Shown one piece after another: positions 7,242 through 11,917 of a stretch of DNA of 11,917 nucleotides; position 1 is the first letter of the stretch; every line of letters begins with the position of its first letter. The stretch covers positions 1 to 11,917 of the forward strand of contig JACCSL010000922.1 of the NCBI GenBank assembly GCA_013812995.1. The letters run 5' to 3'. This stretch comes from Ardenticatenales bacterium. GTDB taxonomy: Bacteria; Chloroflexota; Anaerolineae; Ardenticatenales; Ardenticatenaceae. The notes below the pieces were generated by a model. It was not told the DNA's origin, made no database searches, and was given only the letters and a program-made list of their open reading frames with translations. Position numbers and translations under genes: made by a program.

Positions 7242-8510
7242 ATCCTCGGCACGTAGCCGCTCTCTTGGAGGCGGCGCGCTTTGCTTCTGAAGGTGCTGCT
7301 CAAAGAGGGAGGATAGTTTTTGTACATTGTGCTTCAACTCGAACTCGCGTAGCACCAGCCCACGCCCGGCCTGGGCCATGCGTTGCGCCCGCTCTGGCTC
7401 CCGGTAGATCGTTGACAGTGCCCCCGCGAGAGCCACCGCATCCGCCGGTGGAACCAGAAGTCCCGTCTCGCCATCTCGAACCAGCTCAGGGATGCCAGAG
7501 ATCGCCGTCGCGATGGTGGGCAGAAGCGAGGCCAGGGCCTCCATCAGCGAGACAGGAATCCCCTCCATCTTGCCCGAGGGGGTGATGATGCTGGGCTGAA
7601 CGTAACAGTGTGCGCTGGCGAGAAGCCGAGCCACCGCTTCCTGCGACTGAGCACCCATCAACTCTACCTGCGCGCCAAGCTGCGCTGCCGCGATCCGCCG
7701 CTCCAGCTCGGGGCGCTCCTCGCCCTCCCCAATGATGCGGCAGCGAAAGGGAACTCCTTGCTCCCTCAGCCGCTCGCACGCCTCGATGAGGTAGCTCTGC
7801 CCCTTGTAGGGCTGAAGGCTGCCCGTGGTGATGATCTCGAAACATTTGCCCCAGTCGGCCAGGGGGGCGCGCACGGGATAGTCGGACGGCTCGATACCAC
7901 AATGGACAATATGAATCTTTTCGCGCACCCACGGGCCAACAACCCGTGCCAGATACTCGCGATTGTACTCCGAGATGGCAGCGATGAAGCTGGCGTCTCG
8001 CAATTTTGTTGCTAGCATCTCGGTGTGCACGAAGATATCGTGCGCATGAACCGTGACGCTGTAGCTGATTCCGGTCAGGTGATGGATCAGCCAGGCCGCC
8101 AGCGCCGGATGCGTGGCGTAGTGAGCATGGATATGCGCCACGCCCTCTTCCTGCATCTGCCGCGCCATATAGGTGGCCTTGGGAAAGAGCGCCAGGGAAC
8201 GCACCAGGAAGTTGGGGCTGGAGCGGTTTTCCCAGATCGCCCGACCCAGCAACTTTCCATAGCGGAGCGGATGCGTCCCCACTGCCCGAGCGTTGGCGAC
8301 CGCCACCTCGCGTGAGACAAAAGGAGCCTGCCGTCTGCGCGCGAGCCACGGTTTCGCGGCGGCGTGGACGACAGGCTGCTCCTGGAGAATCAAGGGGTAA
8401 AGCGCCACCTCCCACCCCTGTCGCTCCAGGTCATTCATCTCCCGAAGGATAAACGTCTCAGGCAAATGGGGAAAACGCGACATGACATAGGCAATTTTCT
8501 GCCCTGTCAT
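7227..8510 (-). CDS. GT4-family glycosyltransferase (WcaL/EpsF-like)
   Basis: Complete 427-residue GT-B glycosyltransferase. The N-terminal domain opens with IAYVMSRFPHLPETFILREM (6-25), typical of the colanic-acid/exopolysaccharide GT4 group, followed by HIHAHYATHPALAAWLI (126-142) and YSVTVHAHDIF (150-160). The donor domain has IITTGSLQPYKGQSYLIEA (226-244), CRIIGEGEERPELE (257-270) and the E-x7-E motif with Glu316 and Glu324 (EGIPVSLME), then GIPELVRDGETGLLVPP (339-355). It should transfer a sugar from a nucleotide-sugar donor to the lipid-linked intermediate at the inner membrane face; specificity is not readable. The ATG overlaps the stop of the sugar transferase gene as ATGA (8510-8507), so it is likely made in step with the enzyme that starts the chain. 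It is followed by the 112-base gap. Confidence 0.95.
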   Translation of the reverse strand: MTGQKIAYVMSRFPHLPETFILREMNDLERQGWEVALYPLILQEQPVVHAAAKPWLARRRQAPFVSREVAVANARAVGTHPLRYGKLLGRAIWENRSSPNFLVRSLALFPKATYMARQMQEEGVAHIHAHYATHPALAAWLIHHLTGISYSVTVHAHDIFVHTEMLATKLRDASFIAAISEYNREYLARVVGPWVREKIHIVHCGIEPSDYPVRAPLADWGKCFEIITTGSLQPYKGQSYLIEACERLREQGVPFRCRIIGEGEERPELERRIAAAQLGAQVELMGAQSQEAVARLLASAHCYVQPSIITPSGKMEGIPVSLMEALASLLPTIATAISGIPELVRDGETGLLVPPADAVALAGALSTIYREPERAQRMAQAGRGLVLREFELKHNVQKLSSLFEQHLQKQSAPPPRERLRAEDIAIS

Positions 8511-9196
8511 CGCGCCCCGCGCCCCTGGAAGACGGCCAGGACCGTGCGCAGGAGAATCTCCATGTCGAGCCAGAGGCAGCGGCGCTCGATGTAGGCCACG
8601 TCCAACCGCAGACGCTCATCGAACTCGGTGGAGCTGCGCCCCAGAATCTGCCACAGCCCGGTCAGCCCCGGCTGTACGTCGAGCCGCTCCGTCTGCCACA
8701 ACTGGTAGGTTTCTGGCTTGAACGAGGTGGGTCGGGGTCCTACCAGGCTCATATCACCCGTAATCACATTCAGCAGTTGGGGAAGCTCATCCAGACTGCT
8801 CTTGCGCAGGAAGCGGCCTATCCGTGTGATGCGAGGATCTTTGCTAATCTTGAAGTCGGGCCATTGCAACTCGTTCAGGTGCATGAGTTCCTTCTTCATC
8901 TCCTCGGCATTGACGACCATGGTACGAAACTTGTACATACCGAAGAGGGTACCACCCTTGCCCGTGCGCTTCTGGATAAAGAAGACAGGGTCGCGGGGTG
9001 ACTCTATCTTGATTGCCAGAATGCAGAGCAGAAAGAGCGGCAACATCAACGGCAGCGATAGCATCACGAGCGTCAGGTCCATGATGCGTTTTGCGACCAG
9101 ATACGAGCGCCCCCGCAATAGTCTGTTAGAGGGTTCAATCTGGGCCAACCAGGGGTTTTGCTGATAGATAGTGTGGCGGTTAATCTCCATTGCCAT
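8507..9196 (-). CDS. Undecaprenyl-phosphate sugar-1-phosphate transferase (initiating enzyme)
   Basis: Complete 229-residue bacterial sugar transferase, the catalytic unit of the WcaJ/WbaP/PglC family. It has one membrane-embedded segment (about 43-64), then FIQKRTGKGG (73-82), MYKFRTM (87-93), DPRITRIGRFLRKSSLDELPQLLNV (120-144) with the catalytic Asp136-Glu137 pair, SLVGPRP (150-156) and LDVQPGLTGLWQILGR (172-187). It transfers a sugar phosphate from a nucleotide sugar to undecaprenyl phosphate, the first committed step. It lacks the N-terminal four-helix region of WcaJ/WbaP and so is the short, PglC-like form. An in-frame TAA stands immediately before the ATG at 9196, so the frame cannot start earlier; a second ATG at 9190 is an alternative. 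It overlaps the preceding gene by 17 bases (11 with the second start) and the following gene by 4. Confidence 0.95.
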   Translation of the reverse strand: MAMEINRHTIYQQNPWLAQIEPSNRLLRGRSYLVAKRIMDLTLVMLSLPLMLPLFLLCILAIKIESPRDPVFFIQKRTGKGGTLFGMYKFRTMVVNAEEMKKELMHLNELQWPDFKISKDPRITRIGRFLRKSSLDELPQLLNVITGDMSLVGPRPTSFKPETYQLWQTERLDVQPGLTGLWQILGRSSTEFDERLRLDVAYIERRCLWLDMEILLRTVLAVFQGRGAR

Positions 9197-10127
9197 TTAC
9201 GACCGTCGTCCCTTCTCCCTGTACCTCATGAACATGTCCATCCGCCTCAACAGGGAGGGTTGGCGGGAACATGGGTGGCTCGGACTCTATCTCTCCATCA
9301 GGCAGGTGATGTGCCTCAGCATGGTCCACGAGGGAAGTAAAGGCGAGGGCATTGTCGGGGAACGAGGCAACACCGACCGTCACCTTCACGCCGAGGCGCT
9401 CGGCCACGGCACGTTTCACACGCTTTGCCATCTCCTCGGAGTCGGCGACACTCGTCTCCGGGGTCATGATGATAAAGCGCCCCTGCGCGCGCTGGGCAAT
9501 CACCAGGTCTGTGCGGCGCAACTGGTCGCTGATCACTCGCGCCAGACTGGTCGTTACATAGCGGAGCATCATCGTCCGCTGCACCTCCTCGATGAGACGA
9601 TGCAGGGTCGCCTGGAGCGAGCCGGGGTCGGGCCGCACCACAACGACAGCCAATGGCCGATGATAGCGGCGACTGCGGAGCATCTCGATCTCGATGATCT
9701 CCGTTGCGTGCTCCATCTCCCGCACACGATGGCTGCTAGGGGGAATGGTGATATTCTCAACAGCCTCTTCGAACTCTTGAAGGCGACGACCCACGCTGTA
9801 GGCCAGGCGAATCGCAAGGATGAGGAAGGCGATTTCACTGATGGTGATGTAGGTGTTTACCCCACCGAGCAGCGGGTGATTGGGTTCGGCGAAGAAAAAG
9901 ACTTTGCTCAGGACGTAGATCAAGAGCGAGAGGGACATGGACAGGGTATAATGGGCACGCCGCACCGGAGGAATAAAAATCGTGGCAAGCACCGCCGCCG
10001 TGACAAGGATGTAGACGAAGGATTGGATATCGATGAGATTGGCCTCACCAAAATCGAACCGCTCAATGTTATAGAAGACGGCAAGATGCACGAGCAGGAA
10101 CAGAATGGCTTTGTGGAGCGAGGTCAT
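9180..10127 (-). CDS. Four-helix membrane protein with degenerate GGDEF-like domain
   Basis: Complete 315-residue protein, the first gene of the cluster. Four hydrophobic segments lie at about 7-22, 33-54, 60-80 and 92-112, followed by a short charged, possibly coiled linker (113-145) and a GGDEF-like domain at about 139-275. The latter shows EIEMLRSRRYHRPLAVVVV (146-164), the usual first helix and strand, QLRRTDLVIAQ (202-212), IIMTPETSVADSEEMAKRVK (219-238), and VTVGVASFPDNALAFTSLVDHAEA (249-272), the equivalent of the SIGxAxxP...LLxxAD end. The GG(D/E)EF position reads about RAQGRF (213-218) and the metal aspartates are not kept, so cyclase activity is unlikely. RRTD (204-207) matches RxxD but lies one residue further from the signature than is canonical. 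The tail (276-315) is acidic and Gly/Pro-rich. A PelD-like sensory role is an inference; there is no GAF domain. AAGGAG lies 8 bases before the ATG. Confidence 0.8.
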   Translation of the reverse strand: MTSLHKAILFLLVHLAVFYNIERFDFGEANLIDIQSFVYILVTAAVLATIFIPPVRRAHYTLSMSLSLLIYVLSKVFFFAEPNHPLLGGVNTYITISEIAFLILAIRLAYSVGRRLQEFEEAVENITIPPSSHRVREMEHATEIIEIEMLRSRRYHRPLAVVVVRPDPGSLQATLHRLIEEVQRTMMLRYVTTSLARVISDQLRRTDLVIAQRAQGRFIIMTPETSVADSEEMAKRVKRAVAERLGVKVTVGVASFPDNALAFTSLVDHAEAHHLPDGEIESEPPMFPPTLPVEADGHVHEVQGEGTTVVNGNGD

Positions 10128-10135
10128 GCGGGCAG

Positions 10136-10141
10136 CTCCTT
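10136..10141 (-). promoter_or_regulatory. Ribosome-binding site of the four-helix GGDEF-like gene
   Basis: AAGGAG on the minus strand with 8 bases to the ATG at 10127, which supports this start for the first gene of the cluster. Confidence 0.75.
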
Positions 10142-10178
10142 AGTTATCGTTTCAATTGGTTAAGACGTTAGAAATTGC

Positions 10179-10230
10179 TATTTGGTAACGCGTGCGTCTG
10201 ACAGGATTTATCCCCGGTGGTATTTGGTAA
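10179..10230. repeat. Direct repeat TATTTGGTAA, two copies 42 bp apart
   Basis: The 10-base word TATTTGGTAA occurs at 10179-10188 and 10221-10230. The start-to-start distance of 42 bases is about four helical turns, which would place two bound proteins on the same face. The first copy overlaps the 12-bp word shared with the internal gap. No function is known. Confidence 0.4.
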
Positions 10231-10279
10231 AGGGGCACGCGACGTTGCGAGGTAAATGCAGAGGTTGCTTGCAGGGCGT

Positions 10280-10308
10280 ATTATCTCAGGTATATCTATT
10301 ATTTGCAG
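10280..10308 (-). promoter_or_regulatory. Candidate promoter of the polysaccharide operon
   Basis: On the minus strand an extended -10, TGA followed by GATAAT (10285-10280, five of six to consensus), stands 17 bases after a weak -35 CTGCAA (10308-10303). A transcript would start near 10273 and have a leader of about 145 bases. The 8-bp inverted repeat at 10299-10318 covers the -35 region. This is a motif match only. Confidence 0.4.
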
Positions 10309-10318
10309 TAGCAAATAA
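10299..10318. repeat. 8-bp inverted repeat over the candidate operon promoter
   Basis: Arms TTATTTGC (10299-10306) and GCAAATAA (10311-10318) are perfect complements around AGTA. The symmetry and the overlap with the candidate -35 element make a dimeric regulator site plausible; a small hairpin is the alternative. Confidence 0.5.
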
Positions 10319-10371
10319 GTCATCCTTATTGAAAAATTGAATAGATAAAATACAGATGATCGGAATTTCAA

Positions 10372-10390
10372 AGATTTCCGGAAAAAATCT
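10372..10390. repeat. Palindromic element around TTTCCGGAAA
   Basis: The bases AGATTTCCGGAAAAAATCT hold a perfect 10-bp palindrome TTTCCGGAAA flanked by AGAT and ATCT. A further near-symmetrical CGGAA/TTCCG pair overlaps it on the left (10361-10380). It lies midway between the two divergent candidate promoters and may be a protein-binding site. Confidence 0.35.
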
Positions 10391-10469
10391 ATCACGTTAG
10401 CGTCAAAAAGTTGCTTTGCGAAATCTGAGGGTAGTCCAGCACGCCTCTGCCATCCCCGTCGCAGCAGGG

Positions 10470-10478
10470 TGCTATGAT
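10470..10478 (+). promoter_or_regulatory. Candidate extended -10 element for gyrA
   Basis: TGC followed by TATGAT (10473-10478) matches an extended -10 element, five of six in the hexamer. No good -35 is seen at the right distance. It would give a leader of about 105 to 110 bases before the gyrA ATG. Weak evidence. Confidence 0.3.
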
Positions 10479-10528
10479 AGGGCTCCTTCACATTTGTACA
10501 GATATGAAATCATCATTACGCTTTAAGG

Positions 10529-10565
10529 GTCGTCAGCCTGACTATCCTCTACCACCCCTGACGAC
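10529..10565 (+). repeat. Inverted repeat in the gyrA leader
   Basis: Arms GTCGTCAG (10529-10536) and CTGACGAC (10558-10565) are perfect 8-bp complements with a 21-base loop. The structure would end 11 bases before the AGGAG of gyrA. It could be a leader hairpin or a regulator site; the loop is long, so folding is uncertain. Confidence 0.4.
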
Positions 10566-10576
10566 AGACCGAGATT

Positions 10577-10581
10577 AGGAG
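10577..10581 (+). promoter_or_regulatory. Ribosome-binding site of gyrA
   Basis: AGGAG with 11 bases to the ATG at 10593; slightly far but the only candidate, and it agrees with the conserved protein start. Confidence 0.6.
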
Positions 10582-10592
10582 AACGCCTACCT

Positions 10593-11917
<1,325 letters not shown>

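Larger units (their letters stand above)
10128..10592. other. AT-rich divergent intergenic region between the polysaccharide genes and gyrA
   Basis: A 465-base gap that must hold promoters for both divergent units. It is much richer in A and T than the coding sequence, mainly from 10270 to 10430. It contains candidate promoters on each strand, three inverted repeats, a 10-bp direct repeat and a 12-bp word (10172-10183) shared with the gap before the Wzz-GGDEF gene. A 107-codon GTG-started frame on the minus strand (10168-10491) has no ribosome-binding site and no recognisable features, so no gene is called. Confidence 0.7.

Noticed and set aside
9952..9960. TATAATGGG on the plus strand, looking like a -10 element
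   Set aside because: It lies inside the four-helix gene on the opposite strand, with no convincing -35 and no plus-strand gene downstream within 600 bases except gyrA.
9171..10163. 330-codon open frame on the plus strand opposite the four-helix GGDEF-like gene
   Set aside because: Its His/Asp/Gly-rich composition is what the complement of a hydrophobic gene gives. The minus-strand frame has helices, a GGDEF-like pattern, a ribosome-binding site and fits the operon.
10168..10491. 107-codon minus-strand frame in the divergent gap
   Set aside because: GTG start without a ribosome-binding site, no domain features, AT-rich non-coding composition, and it covers the region that must hold the promoters.

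Overview
The window is a GC-rich bacterial segment with two units. Positions 1 to 10127 hold eight genes, all on the minus strand, that look like one surface- or exo-polysaccharide locus of the Wzx/Wzy type. From 10593 to the right edge lies the start of gyrA (DNA gyrase subunit A) on the plus strand. The two units are divergent across an AT-rich gap of 465 bases. The organism is a bacterium; the style of the GyrA N-terminus, the GC-rich coding sequence and an exopolysaccharide cluster rich in GGDEF-like folds would fit Chloroflexota, but that is only a guess from memory of protein style.

In transcription order (right to left) the polysaccharide genes are: a four-helix membrane protein with a degenerate GGDEF-like domain (9180-10127); a short polyprenyl-phosphate sugar-1-phosphate transferase (8507-9196); a GT4 glycosyltransferase (7227-8510); a gap of 112 bases with inverted repeats and a possible internal promoter; a Wzz-type chain-length protein fused to a second degenerate GGDEF domain (5927-7114); an O-antigen ligase/Wzy-type polymerase (4398-5930); an AsnB-type glutamine amidotransferase (2465-4387, TTG start); a Wzx-type flippase (992-2458); and a second GT4 glycosyltransferase cut by the left edge (1-988). 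Apart from the one gap, genes overlap or lie within about 10 bases of each other, with ATGA stop/start overlaps at 5927-5930 and 8507-8510, so translational coupling is likely.

Inferred working model: the sugar transferase loads the first sugar phosphate on undecaprenyl phosphate at the inner membrane face, the GT4 enzymes extend the repeat unit, the AsnB-like enzyme may amidate a sugar acid or precursor, the flippase turns the lipid-linked unit outward, the Wzy-like protein polymerises it and the Wzz-like protein sets chain length. No tyrosine kinase (Wzc C-domain or CpsD type) and no outer-membrane export protein is seen in the window.

The most unusual content is the pair of degenerate GGDEF domains. 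Both have lost the GG(D/E)EF active-site signature and metal-binding acidic residues, yet both keep an RxxD motif at or next to the position of the c-di-GMP inhibitory site. One is welded to the Wzz chain-length module, where a tyrosine kinase domain often sits in Wzc-type proteins. This suggests a polysaccharide assembly line gated by c-di-GMP binding, similar in principle to PelD, though this is inference. The divergent gap and the internal gap also share a 12-bp word and carry several inverted repeats that could be operators.
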